DNA of 64,000 nt from Amblyomma americanum (lineage: Eukaryota; Arthropoda; Arachnida; Ixodida; Ixodidae): positions 136,456,356 through 136,520,355 of the forward strand of contig NC_135505.1 of the NCBI RefSeq assembly GCF_052857255.1, read 5' to 3'. Of the stretch, positions 14,573 to 28,300 are shown piece after piece. The notes beneath the pieces are model-generated. The model saw only the letters and a list, made by a program, of their open reading frames with translations, was not told where the DNA came from and did no database searches. Each line of letters begins with the position of its first letter. Position 1 is the stretch's first letter. Position numbers and translations under genes: made by a program.

Positions 14573-15360
14573 TCGTCATGCAGGTTCCGGGGGAAGTCCA
14601 ACCCAACCCAGATGAGGAGGAAAGAATCCCGCTCACATATGCACACAAATAGCTTCACAGGCTAACTGGTAAAACACGCAATCGCGCGAAACTAACCCGT
14701 TAAGAAACCGCCAAATGGCGCCAGCTCCAAGCTAATTTTCCCAAGCCTCACGCTCGGGCCGATGCCCCTCCTGCAGAGTACACCCAAACTTTGACGACGC
14801 CACATGGTAATTCCCCAAACCCCACACTCGACCTTCACAGCACAGATCTGGATGACCAATGAAGGCTGATCAACCCAGCAATCTGGACTACAGCAGCCAA
14901 TGTGGCATGGGCCTGGACTAAGGGCTGTCTTCTGTGGGGTTTAAATGATCAAAATATTAGAGTGCTAGCACTTGTAGTGGCCATTCTCCACTTTTGGTCG
15001 TTGTCTGAAGCCTGCTGCATGGCAGGCTGCTCACCTGCCCACCCCGTCAGGCGGCGGCTCAATCGTGAGAGGCTGCTCAGTATGAGGAACCTGGATCGCA
15101 ACCCAACCCAAGTCCCACCGATGGCAGCACCTGCCATAGAAGGGCAGTGGCACATCACTTGACCACTGCACCAGGAGTGGTAAGAAGACTCCCAGGGATC
15201 TATGAATGGAAAGAATGACCAATTCGGCATATATGGATATCAATGCATTATCGCTATCTGAACAACTGCCATCCGTGGACACTGGATCTGAACACCGGAA
15301 CCGAAGTGAAAACCGGGCTGCTTGCACACCTAATTTGCATTTGGCCAACTGCGCAAATCG
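14573..15360. mobile_element. Interspersed element cluster (GGCAGCACCTGCCAT family)
   Basis: The segment GATGGCAGCACCTGCCAT...GGGCAGTGGC...ACTCCCAGGGATCT...GAATGACCAATTC at 15120-15230 recurs at 30.66-30.78 kb in the same orientation and at 51.1-51.23 kb in reverse. The following CGGAACCGAAGTGAAA...CTAATTTGCATTTGGCC also recurs near 30.93-31.0 kb. This is a repeat family with several modules. No coding potential is recognised. Confidence 0.55.
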
Positions 15361-15402
15361 ACCATCAATTTTTCTACTACTTCATGAAGTTAATGCAATC
15401 TC

Positions 15403-15594
15403 AGACACACACACACAGTGGACAAAGAATGAGAACAAACACAGCACTATCAACTGGAGGATTTATTTCCACAACATCAGTTATACATGACTCGAAAATT
15501 TCGCATCCGTGTATTGATACCCATGTCAAGAAAATAAATCCTCCAGTTGATAGTCAGCTGTGTCTTCGTTCTCATTCTTCATCCTGGGTGTGTC
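15403..15594. repeat. Foldback (long inverted repeat), ~55-bp loop
   Basis: The left arm (GGACAAAGAATGAGAACAAA ... CTATCAACTGGAGGATTTAT) is the reverse complement, with small gaps, of the right arm (ATAAATCCTCCAGTTGATAG ... TTCTCATTCTTCATCC). The arms are about 65 bp. Its CTGACTATCAAC core links it to the foldbacks at 37.9 and 54.6 kb. Confidence 0.8.
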
Positions 15595-16206
15595 TCGGAT
15601 TGTGCTGTTAACTTCACGATGCTTCGTAGCCAACTAGGCCCCCTTACAACCCTCAACCACCTCTGTCGCAGAAACCGAGTTGCCCAAATTTTTGAGATCA
15701 TCTTACACTTGCCGCATGCAATTTGCAATACAGGTAGTCACAGCCTGGTTATGGCCAATCCCCCTTGTGGGTATGTGCCATTTTATATGGCCAACCACAA
15801 CTACTAGCCCACCAAGATGTCAATACAATTCATTTCTACTACTGCTTCCGACATGCCAGAACTTCTTGGCTATAGATCCACCGATTCTGGGCCATATTGC
15901 AAGCGGAGCCTCAGAACTTGTGCAGTTGAGGTAGGGCAAAGAGGGATTAAGAAAAAACACCCAAGGTTTGTAATTACATTAACTGAAAATTGCAGTGTAT
16001 TGCCTTCCTACAGAAGAAATTTGGGCTCTGGATTACTTGAGACCACCTGGAGGAGTAATTTTAAATTGCGCCAACATCACATAGGCACCTTTTACGTTTC
16101 ACCTTTATAGGCAGACTGCCACCATTCGGGATTGAATCAAATATCTGGGCAGCCAATGCTGGCGCTATTTGTTCTCAGAAGTTTGTTTTTCACAAATGAG
16201 CCGAAA

Positions 16207-18230
16207 TATTTTATCATCATCATCCTGACTACGCCCACTGTAGGGCAAAAGCCTCTCCCATGTCTCTCCTATTAACCCTGTCCTTTGCCAGCAGCGCCAA
16301 CCGTATGCCTGCAAATTTCTTATTCTCATCCACCCACCTAACTTTCTGCCGCCCCTGCTACGCTTGCCTTCTCTTGGAATCAGCTCTGTTACCCTTAAGG
16401 TTATCTTGCCTTCCCATTACATGCCCTGCCCAAGCCCATTTCTTCCTTTTGATTTTAACTAGGGTGTCATCAACCCACATTTGTTCCCTCACCTACTCTG
16501 CCCGCTTCCGGTCTCTTAACGTTACGCCTATCATTTTTCTTTCCATAGCTCGCTGCGTTGTCCTTAACTTGAGCTGAACCATTTTTCTTAGGCTCCACTT
16601 TCTGCCCTGTAGGTGAGTACCGGTAAGAGACAGCTGTTGTACACCTCTCTCTTGAGGGATATTGGTAAACTTCCATTCATTATCTGAGACAACCTGCCAT
16701 ATGCGCTCCACCCCATTCTTATTCTAGTTATTTCCCTCTCATGACCCGGATCAGCGGTCACTACCTGCCCTAAGTAGACATATTCCATTACCACTTCCAG
16801 CACCTCGCTATCAACTGTGAACTCTTTCCCCTTTCTAGACTGTTGAAAGGAGTATAGTCACCCAATTTTGGCGGCATGTTTTCCCCTCTACAATGATGCG
16901 GAAGACTCTACTACGCATGAATCACCATGTGATATTTGCCTACGATTGCTAAATAATCTATAATTGAATTTTTTCTGTAATGCTGTTTCGGTTTCAACAG
17001 CCGAACGATGGCGGTGAAGTCAGAGTACTTTTGTGTCACGTGAGGCATGGAAAAACGTCCATATAGTCGCTGCTTCATCGTTATAATTTACTGCAGTGCT
17101 GAAGACAGCCTTCCTCAAGAGCCCGAATGACAATGAATGTGGAAGCAGCAATTATATTGCAGTTTCATGCCTCATCTGACCTGTTAGCTCATGCTGACGT
17201 CGCAGTCCTCATTCGGCTGTTGAAACCGAAACAGCACGAGAAAGAAATGAGATTATAAATTATTTATTGATTGTGGGAGAATAGCAGGTGGTAATCCATG
17301 CATTTCTTGTGCATCATTACATACAAAACACGCACCCAAAAGCCAGGTGTCTATACTCCTTTGAATATTACTTTGGTTTTCTGCATATAAATTTTTCGAC
17401 CCACTGTTCTGCTCTGCCCAACTCATTGATCATGATTTGCAGTTCACCTCATGAGTGACTCAGCAAGGCAATCGCAGATTATTTAGGTTTCTCCATTAAC
17501 TCATCCCCAACTGTTTCTAGTTCAGGCCTCTGAATACCTCCTGTAAGCAGGCAGTGAATAGCATTGGCGAGATCATGTCTCCCTGCCTGATGCCCTTCCT
17601 TATTGGAATTTTATCCAGACTTTATGGAGAACTATGGTAGCTGTGCAGTTGCTATATATGTCGCGGTATTTTCCCGTAAGGCTCTTCTACAACCCGATTC
17701 CGCAATGCCTGCATGACTGCCGAGGCCTCCACCAAGTCAAATGCTTTCTCGTGATCAATAAAGGCTATACACAGGGGTTGGTTATATTCTGCACATTTCT
17801 CTATCACCTGAGTGACAGTGATCTATTTTGGAATATCGTTTACAAAAGGCTACCCGATCATTTGGTTGATTGAAGTATAAGGTTGCCCCAACTCCAATAG
17901 CGATCACCTCAGTAAATACATTGTAGGCAAAAGATAGTAAGCTGGCCGGTGTGTAATTTTTCCAAGTCCTTAGAGTCTCCTTTCATTTGAATTAAGATAA
18001 TGGTAGCGTTTTTCCAAGCTTCTGGTACACTTCACATAGCTCGCTGCATTGTCCTTAACAACTGAGCTGAACCTTTTTCGTTAGCCTCCATGTTTCCGCC
18101 CCGTAGGCGAGTACTAGTAAGATACAGCTGTTGTATACTTTTCTCTTGAGGGATATTGGTAAACTGCCATTCATGATCCGAGAGAACCTGCCATATGTGC
18201 TCCACCCAATTCTTAAGAGTATTCAGTGGC
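16207..18230 (-). mobile_element. Degenerate LINE (non-LTR retrotransposon), reverse-transcriptase remnants
   Basis: Read on the minus strand, pieces of a reverse transcriptase C-terminus are visible. VMEYVYLGQVVTADPGHE, GWSAYGRLSQIMNGSLPI and LKREVYNSCLLPVLTY lie near 16.59-16.80 kb, and TTQRAMERKMIGVTLRDR near 16.52-16.58 kb. An upstream RT piece (EKAFDLVEASAVMQALRNRV-like) lies near 17.70-17.75 kb. Frames are broken repeatedly. The 3' end at about 16.2 kb has a (GAT)n-type tail, common in RTE-like LINEs. A second copy of the AQRAMER region at 18036-18216 means two fragments abut. The body is split by a 513-bp insertion at 16848-17360. Confidence 0.75.
16848..17360. mobile_element. 513-bp TIR element inserted in the LINE
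   Basis: The ends AGGAGTATAG...CTATACTCCT are inverted and flanked on both sides by TTGAA (16843-16847 and 17361-17365), a 5-bp target duplication. Inner inverted blocks CTGTTTCGGTTTCAACAGCC and its complement (near 16983 and 17213) show that the element folds back on itself. No transposase frame is seen. Removing it rejoins the LINE sequence. Confidence 0.8.
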
Positions 18231-18434
18231 AGAATACTCACCTGCCGAAATATCTGCTACCTGCCAACAGCCACCCCCTCTTCCTAGGAGACAGATAAAG
18301 TCTGGTTTAATGACTTACGTGATCAGAGCACTAACATACACACTTGCTTTTGAAGAACGAGACTACAAAGCAACCCTCCCTCCTTTCTACCAAAAAGAAG
18401 AAAGATTACTTTTGGTGGTGTGTGACAAATGTGC

Positions 18435-18440
18435 TTTATT
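18435..18440 (-). terminator. Probable TTC9 poly(A) signal
   Basis: TTTATT on the plus strand is AATAAA on the minus strand, about 190 nt after the TTC9 stop codon. Confidence 0.55.
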
Positions 18441-18630
18441 GCATTTCCAGTAAAAAATATATTCATATATAAACAGTTTTTAACAGAGGGTAGTCACACA
18501 CAACTTTCACAACACACAAACATGTACCGCCTGGCTGCGAGAAAGAACAGTAGCAAGGCAGTGAGTGATGAAGATGTGAGCCAGCGGTTTGATGAGATCA
18601 TGGAGGTGACCCACATGCATGTAACAAGCA

Positions 18631-21600
18631 TCACGGAGTGCCAGGTTGTCCCATGGCTTCACTGCACAGCTTGATGTATTTCATGATCTCTTCATCTGTA
18701 AAAGCAGGAAAAAAAAAAGGCATTGAAGTTGGGGTAAACCTGAAAAGCAGTTTAACAGGCTGAAGTCTCTGGAAAGCTTGAGAGGCGATCAATGTTTGCA
18801 GCAGGTGCGGCATTTGCCAAAGCTGGTCCATCCGAACAAAAATTGCTTTTGCTCTTGTTTTCAAGGCCTTTTCTACCAGTATAGTACGACTCAAAACAAA
18901 ACATGCTCCCTGCAAAAACCTCTTTCGTTTTCCAGGATTATTCTTTCCTTAAAATCGTTCCATTTCTTGAGATTCCCTCAGAACCTACGACTTGTCTTCG
19001 AATCACGACACATTTTAACTAAGATGAAACTAACAAGAGGTTGTTGTAAACCTACAGCCTGTGCTATGCGACTGACCAACACAATGAACCACTCTGCTGA
19101 AAGTAGAACTGGCCCGTAAACCATACAGTCCTACCAAATTAGACAGATGTCTGCTGAAAATGTTTATCTTTAGGCATATGTTTCTGCAGCTTTAGTTCAT
19201 GCGCACCTTGGTACTGGTTTTTCCCAAACAGTGCCTCATACTATCGTCTAATACAGCTTAAGTCTGCAGTGAAGCTCCGCCTAAATTTAGGACCGGCGCA
19301 CAGAATCCCTCCATGACAAAAACATAGTCCATTATTAAAACTTCTTTTGTCACCTAAACAAGAAGCTAATCACAAGAAAAAAAGTTATAAATAAAGTCAA
19401 ACATTAAAAAGATGATTTCATTTACGTTTGTGAATGGCTAGCGGAGTAATACAGAATGCCACGGACCGTGGCCCAGTGATAACAACTGCTGTTTTTTTTA
19501 AGTTGTATGCTACTATAAATACACAACCTGACAGGTCAGACATTTCAGATAATCTGAACTTTGACAAGCTGGAGAGGTCTTTTTTTATGGGTCCTGTCAG
19601 GGTGGGTCTTTACCTCGTCCCTTGCGCTGCCTCTTGGCATCATTGAAGTATCCGCGGGCAGTGCTGTAGTTCCCCATGTGGTAGTGTGCGAGCCCCTTGC
19701 GGAACAGGGCCTTGACATTGCCAGGCAGGATGCGCAGCGCATTGTCACAGTAAGTCACCACTCGGGTGTAGTCGCAGTTGGGCTGAAGTAACAGGCACGC
19801 TGGCAGAGAGAAGAGGAAGGTCAGAAAGAAAGTTGGCTTAAAAATTTGTCAAAAGTGCATTTTGGAAATAGGAGCAATCATGCCTTAGCCTCTACAGGCC
19901 ATAACACAGTATGAACCAACAACTTTTAGAAGATTGCTACAATGCAGTAAAACTGGATAATTCAGAAGGAAATCACCCTGTAGGGCTAACAGGAACAAAG
20001 CTAAGGCAAAAGAAAAACAGGCTTTCATAACTTAATGTGCAGTGAAACACAACGAAGGATAACAAAAAGCACAGTTGTCATCTTATCTTGCGTCGCACTG
20101 CATGTCCAAGTATGAATGTTCACGGGCTAGCCCAGCCATTTTAATTAAGAACAGGCTTTCATCCGTATTCATCCTCATTTCCATGCCCAATAAATCTGAA
20201 ACAAAATTTCACCACACAGACGCAAGGCTGAAGACGGCACAATGAACTGACCAGCAAGGTTGTTGTAGCAATCGGCCTTGAGCCTCTCCAGCTGTTCCTT
20301 GACCTCTGCGTTCACAGGGACCGGCGGGGGATGGACGGCGGTGTCGTACTTTGACTGGCAGGCACGAACATAGAGGAGGCACTGATGGTACTTCCGAATG
20401 GCCGGCTTGATCATCTGGCTTTTGTAAAGTTCATTGCCTTCCTGCAAGCAGCAGAGGTACGATGCCAGATAGTAAAGCTGATCATGCAGTATAAAACAAA
20501 CTATTAACGGAACACCATTCTGGTCAACATTCCTGCCTTCCCTTTTCCTTCTGATCAGCTAGCCTACTGTTTAAAAACAGCCAGCCTCAGCATGTTGCAA
20601 AGGTCTGCTTTTGCCTCTGCTCCGAGGTTCACGAAATGAAACGTCTTCTATGTGGGGATACTCTACAAAGCTTCAGGCAAGGGGGGCTGCAGTTGCGAAT
20701 GCACATTAAACCACAGAGAAAGCTGTCTGAAGTGAGCAGTACTCGTGCACGAATGCTTACTAGTTGTGAATGTTCACAAGTCATTGTTTCATGAAGACAC
20801 CAGCGAAAACGGGCTATTTCTTCAAATCACGCACATAAATGACCTGCAGCAATACTGGCTGCAAAAATAACCTGCTGCATGCCCTTGAGACTGACAGCTG
20901 TCAACACGTGCACAGATGACGCAAGCTAAAAGTGCATCGTGCTCGAAAATCTAGTTCGGTCGTGTTTAAATTGTGAAATCTTTCAGTGCGGCTTCTGTTA
21001 AAAAAAAAAAAAGAACTCCACAGAGCAATTTATGCCTGTGCAAGGTAATAAAGGCCACTGCTGTCTTTAGGACAATGCTTGGATACCAGGCTTATTCCAC
21101 AAGGAAGAATACGGCAAGCACTCAAACCAACTTTTCAAAGGATTCTGCACTTTGCTACCGTCTCTGGCGAGGCGCGTAAAACAAGCGTGGAACCGGTGCT
21201 ACAGTTCGTCCATGTGCTTTGATAGGTGCTGAAGGCAGTTGCGGTCACGTCACTGTACTCGCGCACAAAGCTGACTCACCGAGACTCGAAGGCAGTTAAA
21301 AACATGAACCTAACATGAACCTAGCCAAACCAGCGATGTGTGAACCAAAATCGGCAGTGGCTTCGTCCTAAACGCGCGACATCGCAGAGATCAACATTGC
21401 TCAGCTCGCGGAGTAAGGGCCTTAAAAGCGGCAATAAAAACGCCGTAGCAAGAACGCACGACGCCCGCAGACTACCATGCAGACTACCACACGCGTTATC
21501 AACTTCTTCGAAGCAGTCTTGAAGAACGCAGGCACTCCTGGAATTTCACGAAGTCAGCTCAGGAACAGACGAACACTCACCTGTTTACACACTTTTGCGT

Positions 21601-21709
21601 GCTCGAAGTTCTGAATCGTATTACTGTAGCGCCTGGCGCTCGGCGTAGGCTGGCTTGTCTGGTCGTCGAGCGTTAGTTCGCCCATCGCTTTCGCGTCTGT
21701 CGCAGCCAT
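18631..21709 (-). CDS. TTC9: Tetratricopeptide repeat protein 9 (TTC9) homolog
   Basis: Four coding exons on the minus strand (21709-21581, 20441-20252, 19799-19614, 18695-18631) join in frame to 189 codons, all with GT-AG introns. The protein starts MAATDAKAMGELTLDDQ. Helical TPR units follow: EGNELYKSQMIKPAIRKYHQ, then DCYNNLAACLLLQPNCDY, then YCDNALRILPGNVKALFRKG and LAHYHMGNYSTARGYFNDAK. The NCY/DCYNNLAAC and NVKALFRKG..H..GNY.TAR patterns match TTC9A/B/C, whose usual length is about 170-220. TTC9 proteins are poorly characterised cytosolic TPR proteins; a chaperone or FKBP-like partner role is only suggested for the family. The start codon is the first ATG of exon 1. The gene is divergent from the coiled-coil gene at 22386. 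Confidence 0.82.
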
Positions 21710-22385
21710 GGTGATCGGGGCCAGCGTCGGGACGCGCTTATAACCTGTCGCGATTCCCCAGGCGTTCTATCAGCTGTCACTGCACGCGGCAGACGCAGGT
21801 AACTCTGCGCACGGCACGCACTCGAACGTGGTCAACACGCGTCAGCTACGCGGGACATGCGAGATAGCACAGCACGTTGTCACAGCTGTCAGCGTCCTTA
21901 TGTACTACAGGCACCACAGGGTTCTTTGTTGTTTATGTCTGGTCATTTTCAGACGATATGATTGGTTGACCAATGTAAACCCGGAAAACGTTATCGCACT
22001 TCCGGCTTTACAATTGCATAAAACAGCTAAAGTCTATTAGTAATTAGCGTTCAAGCGGTGCCTTTTTTCGTAACCTATTTTAGGGAATATGGGAAACGCT
22101 GTGGGGAAAAGCGAACCCATGACCGGACATGTGATCGTTCGCGACTTTCGAAAATGGCCGCACGGTCTGTTTACGTTCCCGCAGCTGACGTCTGCGTGAA
22201 CAAGTGGTGCGCGTAGGCGATCGACAGGGAAGCAGGAATTTGTGTCCACCGGTGTCTTGGTCAGTTCACACTCGCATGATGCATATTACGACTTTTCGAT
22301 GTCCGGATCGCCGCAAAATCCTCTCCGCAAAGTCTCGGCTTGGAGAACGCTGATGTGAGCGTCGTCTGAACGCGAGCAAAACAGG
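21710..22385. promoter_or_regulatory. Divergent TTC9 / coiled-coil gene promoter interval
   Basis: 676 bp separate the two start codons on opposite strands. The ends near both genes are CpG-rich (for example GCGTCGGGACGCGC near 21725 and GTCCGGATCGCCGC near 22301). The interval must hold both 5' UTRs and core promoters unless upstream UTR exons exist. No TATA box is clear. Confidence 0.5.
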
Positions 22386-25300
22386 ATGAGCAACTCGGAC
22401 GAAGATGCGACGAAATCGGCTTCTAGTCGCGAAATCGGACGCCTGACGCACTCTGTGGAAGAAAGCATCGTCACCAAAGTCAATGAACTGTCGTCGGCGC
22501 TCCTTGTGAGCATTACTTCGGAGTTTACTGTACTCGCGATTGTCGTGTGTGTGGGTGTGTTGTGGATGTGAAGAAAGGAAAAACGCAACAGCTGCCTCAC
22601 AACCACATCATGGGGAGAGGGGCAAATGATGAGTGAAAGGAGAAATAGCCGTTGTAGTGGAGAATTAATTTCAACCCATTGGTCATTGAAACTCCCTTGG
22701 ACGTTCGGGATGTCTGCAGGACGTCCAAAGAAGGTTCAGTGCCTTGTGGGAACCCAGGGTTCTTTAACCTGCGCTGAAATCGCACTGCAAACGGTCGTGT
22801 TTTGCGTTTCTCCTCCATCGAAACGTAGCCGCCGTGGTCGGGGTTCGATCCGGCGACCTGGTGCTTGGCAGGCGAGAGCCAAAGCCACCTCGGAGTCACC
22901 GTGGCTGGTGGTCATGACTGCTGTGCCGAAAAATGAGGCTTTTCTAAAAATTTCTTGCTAAATTTTTGCTTGATTTTTTCATGCATTGCAGGACACGAGT
23001 AATAACATCCACTGCTTGAACAGCAAAATTCAAGCCTACCGCCAGGAACAAAATGCTGCCGTCGAAGTGGTGAGCATTTTAACTGTTGTTGTTAGACACA
23101 TTGAGCTAACACGAACCGTTGTTTCCTGTATTCAGCTCAAAGAAAATGTCGACGTTTGCCTCAGGCACATCAGCAGCAGAGAAGCTGCCACTGTAAGTGA
23201 TCTGATCATGTGATTGTGATCACCAAAGGATGCAAACACTGATCCTCATTATCTTTTCGTCATGATAGCCCCTGCAGCTGTCCAGTGCTCGAGACTCCCC
23301 GACCAATCCATGGCGCATGGTCAGAGATAAGGAAACCACAATACTCGAACTGGAAAGGAGGAACGACCACTTAAAGTCAAAGCTGGAAAGTGCTCAACAA
23401 AAGTAAGTCTCTGCCTTGAGCACCTGTGTCGAAGGTGCATAATACTCTGGTCTTTTTCATCACTACACATAGAGCACCAGTGAATAGAAGTGCATCCAAA
23501 AACTTCCTAGATTTTTCACCCATTCTTGTCACCATTTTCTAAAGCTGGCGAAGGTATGGCAAAGAAAAGCAAAGGCTGAAGGTTGGTGACAGCAGAACTT
23601 TTATTCCATGGGGACGGAGGTTCTAATTTTATCTTGGAGCTGCTTGACTTGTACATGCTTGCACTGATGTATGTCATGGTGGCTGCCATGTTGGAAACAA
23701 ATGTGGCAGAGACCTGTGCATTTCTTTTCAGTTATAACAACCTGTGCCAACCTGCACTGTGCAAGCTATTCTTGATGCTCCATCATGGCACCTGGTGCAC
23801 CCTTAATGGACGCTCTTCAAGCATATAATGGAACTGAAACTGCACTGAATATAATGGACCACACTTGAGCCGATGAAGGGCCAGTGATATTATTATGGCA
23901 CGTCCCCTGGATAAAAGCGCTTGTACCAGGCTTGTACCGGTCAGGCTTTCTGGCATCACATAAGGCCAAGGGAACTTTGGAAAGTTAAAAAATGACATGC
24001 GATGATGATGCCCTAAGCCCTAGAGAAGGCCCTATACACACAGAGAAGGTCCCACACGCATATGCAAAACTGTCTGCTGCAACGTAAACATGGCTGGTGC
24101 GGACTGTCAGACTGAAACAGAATGCCTCTAAGGAGATGTGGTGGAACCTAAGTTCACATTGTTAACCTGACACATAGAAAAATCTCGCATTAGATGGCAG
24201 GACTTTTCACTTGTTAAGTGCAGCCTGACATAGTGAATGTGTATTTATATCTTTGTGCCTATGGCTGGAAGTGTGGAGATTGGTTGTAGTACACTTTTAT
24301 TTCATTTCGTTTATTTTTACTTTCTTTAGGACGAGTATTTAAATCCTCTTCTTTACAGTTCTGTCTCACATTTATTTGGGATTCTGTTTCTGATGAGCCC
24401 TCTGCACTTCACCCTGTTAGTATACCGGCGTCAGTGTATTATATATGTGTTTTGTGTTTGTACTTATGTGCGGTTGTCTTGTCTTAGCTTTGCTTTCCTA
24501 TGGCATCATATTTGCTTGTCATCTTATAGTTATGGTATGCACAGCCTTCCTGCATAGTCATCTTGTATGACACATGCCATTGGGCTTGCATGAGTAGCCC
24601 TCCTGGCTTGGGTGTGACCCTCACAGCTCCTTAGTTGAACTGGGTGCTCACATCATCCTGGTGCTTTCTCGTAATAGTGGAAAAGATGCTAATGCCTTCT
24701 GTACGACAGTAAGGTCATTTATCTATGATGTCCGTCGTGACCACAAACAATGTGCAGCGCAAACTGTGGTATAACGGTATGCCAGGTTTGTATCATAGGA
24801 TCACTTTCAAGGATACTGTTTTTGCACGTGCTAATTGGCCTTAGGAATTGACGAGACATTGCAAAATTAATCTTTAGGCGGGCGTAGTTTTATTCAGTGG
24901 CTGTTTGTTGCCGTGTAATTGTCCTGTAACCTGACAAGCATGGATGCTACAAAAGGAGGCTTCAGAGTTCCTTGTAAAATGCATGAGAGGTCCCACGCAT
25001 TTGTGGACTGGTGTGATGGCATCACTGTTCTTTTGCTCAGATTCAGGTATCCTGAAGGAATGTTTAGGTTGAAATTACAACCTGACACTTTTGATAAAAT
25101 GCACTCATAATAGAGATGAAGCATTCTGGAGCATGCAACGTGTCAGGGTGCTGTAGCAGAAATGTTACGATGTCTGTTTGCTTTGCGGTGCTGGGAGTCG
25201 TGTCGGGTGCAAATAAAAAAAAACAGAATGTGAGCCTTGGTCCCATGGACGAGCATGAGCCAGTGTGTGGTAAAAGCTGTGAACTGAGCTAGGTGGCCTT

Positions 25301-28300
25301 GTTGCTATGGCAGAGTGATGGCTAACGATAAAAGACAAATAAAAGAAAAGTCCACATGTGTGCAAAGAACTGTACGCTTGTTGCTGTTCTTTTTTTTTTT
25401 GCTGTCGCCTTTGTGTGGTTTTTTTGGTGCCATCTTTTCGAAATGGTGCTCTGTTTGTGTGCTTCAGTTTGATTTCTGGTTTCAAAGTGCAAGGTTACAC
25501 GAGCACAGACCATTTGTTTGGTTAAGGTGAGATTGAAACTTCAACCTGGGGCTGTTGAGAGCAAGTCCTCATCTTTTGGAGTTTGCTTGACTCCTTCTTC
25601 AGCGGCGACTAAATGGGCAACAGTTCTCCTTTAATGTTGTTCCTTCATGTCCCCCTTTTCTTCCTATATTGGCGTGCTGCATCAATTATTATATGTTTAT
25701 AAATAATAAATAAAGAATGTAAACAGCTGAGTTACTAGACGCTTTTTGTTTTTGTTTTGTATTGTAAATTTTAAGTGCACTGTGTTCGATCCTCACCATG
25801 CTTGCTTATTTGCTAAAAGGTGATCTAGTGGCTCAAGTGTTCACACTGCTCTGCGAAAGCACTGATCTCTGCATTCATCTTCCACATGTCCAGAAGGACT
25901 TCTGTTGAAGCTACAGTTGAATCTCGTTGATACAATCGCAGTTGATAGGAATTTCTAAAATTCCCTGGCCGACTGCATTGCTTACAGTGTGCAGAATTCG
26001 TAGTGTTTCGAATACTCTCTCCTTCCACTGTCGACCACTACATGCTGCTCGTGCATGGCGGACGCCATGATCACCAGTCGTGTGGTACACACTGGGAGCA
26101 GTCAGCGGCAGCTTGCGGTTCATAAATGAATCCAATTGACCGTGAACAGATCTGCTTCAATGCATTTCCTGTGCTGCTTCATACATACCTTGTTCATTGT
26201 AGATGATGCAAATTTTGGATGATCGACACCTGCCGGCAATGACTGCATTATGTGATCTTTCCTTCCGTACCCCCCCCTCCCAATAAGTAGGCCGCAGAGC
26301 AATCCTGACTAGAATAGAGAGGCTCGATAAATCAATTTTTCACTATTCCTTGCGATCCACATCGAGATCCTATTGTATTTCTGTTCCGGGTCTTCCTGTG
26401 CTTTATTTTTACTGCTAGATGGTCTGCCACCTAATAGGTGCCATTGGTTTGTTTTCTGTTTGACTTTGTTGCACGTTGTCTCTCACTGCAGGCTCAAGGA
26501 GAAGTCGGAGGAGTTGTTGAATTCATCCAGGGTCCTGTCGGAGAAGTCTCAAGAAGTGTCGCTGCTCCAGGACAACCTGGCGGTAGCTGAAAGAAGGCTC
26601 GCCGATAACCAGCGAGAAGTCGAGAGGGCTACGTTGCGGCTCCGACTCATTGAGGAGGTCAGTCTCTTCTCAAACCAGGATGGGAAGCAACATGGCACCG
26701 CTTTTAGCCATGTAATGCTTGGTCTTTACATAGTTAAATGACGGATAAGGGCTAAATAAAAATTACGTCAAATAACAGTTATGAACTTTCAGGATATCTT
26801 TATACTGGCTTGTGAATTGCAGATATGTAAAAGAGGGGTAGGTCTGTTGAGAAAAAAATGATTACTCTGGGATTAGTATTTGCAAATTAGGAGGATTTCT
26901 GACCATTTGAGAACAATAAAACTGTGCACACATGCTGCATGCAAGAAATCAGTAGCAAAATTCAAAATCATTCTGTCGCCCGCAGATGGCCACTGGAAGT
27001 TGAGGTTAATTTATAGGTGGAAAACTTTTGCAATTTCTGTCCTTACCTGTATCTCTGGCGACCGACACTTTTACTTTGCTATGAGAGATGTGTTGGAGAG
27101 TTGGAGAGTGCCGTTTATGCAGTGCCATGAGAGCTGAAATGAGAACTGCAGTTGACTCAATAATTCGAGCTTGAAGGGGAGCAAAATAGTTGGAACTGAG
27201 GGGAGTGTTCTTATTATTCACTAGTTGATAGGACCAAAGGACGAGTTCAAATAAACCGGATGTTTGAAGCTGGTGAGTTTGAATTAACGAGATTGCACTA
27301 CATTGCATTTGTCTCTGTTGTATGTGATATGCTCGGCATTACTGCACTGAAGTGAATTTTGTGTAATTTTGAAATCCGTGTTTTATGCGCAGGATTCAGA
27401 AAAGAAGGCAATCCGAATGAAAAGTGAGCTTGGCCACATGGAGCAAGAACTTCTTGCCGAGAGAGAAAGACATTCCTCGGTGAGTTTTACAATGGCTAGT
27501 GGGAAAGCTTAGCACGATTGTGGATGGGAGACACTTGACGATTGTGTTTAGCCTTTTTTTTTCCTAGCCAGCATCTGTTACGGACTTTAGGTACTGGGTG
27601 CTATTCTTTTTTTTTTTATTGGCACTTTCATCTTCATGTTACACAATACTTTGCACAACTTGTTTGGTCCCATAGCTTGACTGGCTAGTAGCGGGACCAG
27701 TTGATCAGTTTACCAAAATAATTTTTCAAGCAGTAGCCTAGTGACAAAAAGAAAACAAAAACTATAATAGAGACATTAAAACATCTATGTTATGGTTAAA
27801 AGGTGGTATACTGATTTTCTACTCAAAAAAAGAGCTTCATGGACACATAAAAACTGAGTGCTGCTTTCACGTCTGTCGGTGTAGAGTTCCAAATAAGAAT
27901 GCCATGAAACTCTATTAGTCTTCAAGTGTAAGCGTTTCTGGCAAATGGTAAGTTAAAGCAGTTGTTGGCTGCAGCCCTTGTATAGTGTGTTGGTAACGTA
28001 AAAAAAAGCTTAACGGTAGGGTGTCATCATGTATTGTTATTCTGTGTACCATGTCAGCTACACTTAATACATAAATAGAGTCTAGCGGAAGTACACGCAT
28101 TGGGTGAAACAATGGTTTTGTAGTATCAGTTTCGTTTGAAATGGTAATTTAATTCTTATTGCCCTGTTTTGTAGGCTACTAATAGATTTTTAAAAAAGTT
28201 TTATATGTGCTGCCCCATAATACTGTATAAAATACAAAAAATTGTTGCGCCAAAACAGTCGCGGGCTTTTAGTAACATGTGGTAACAACCATAAGTTAGC

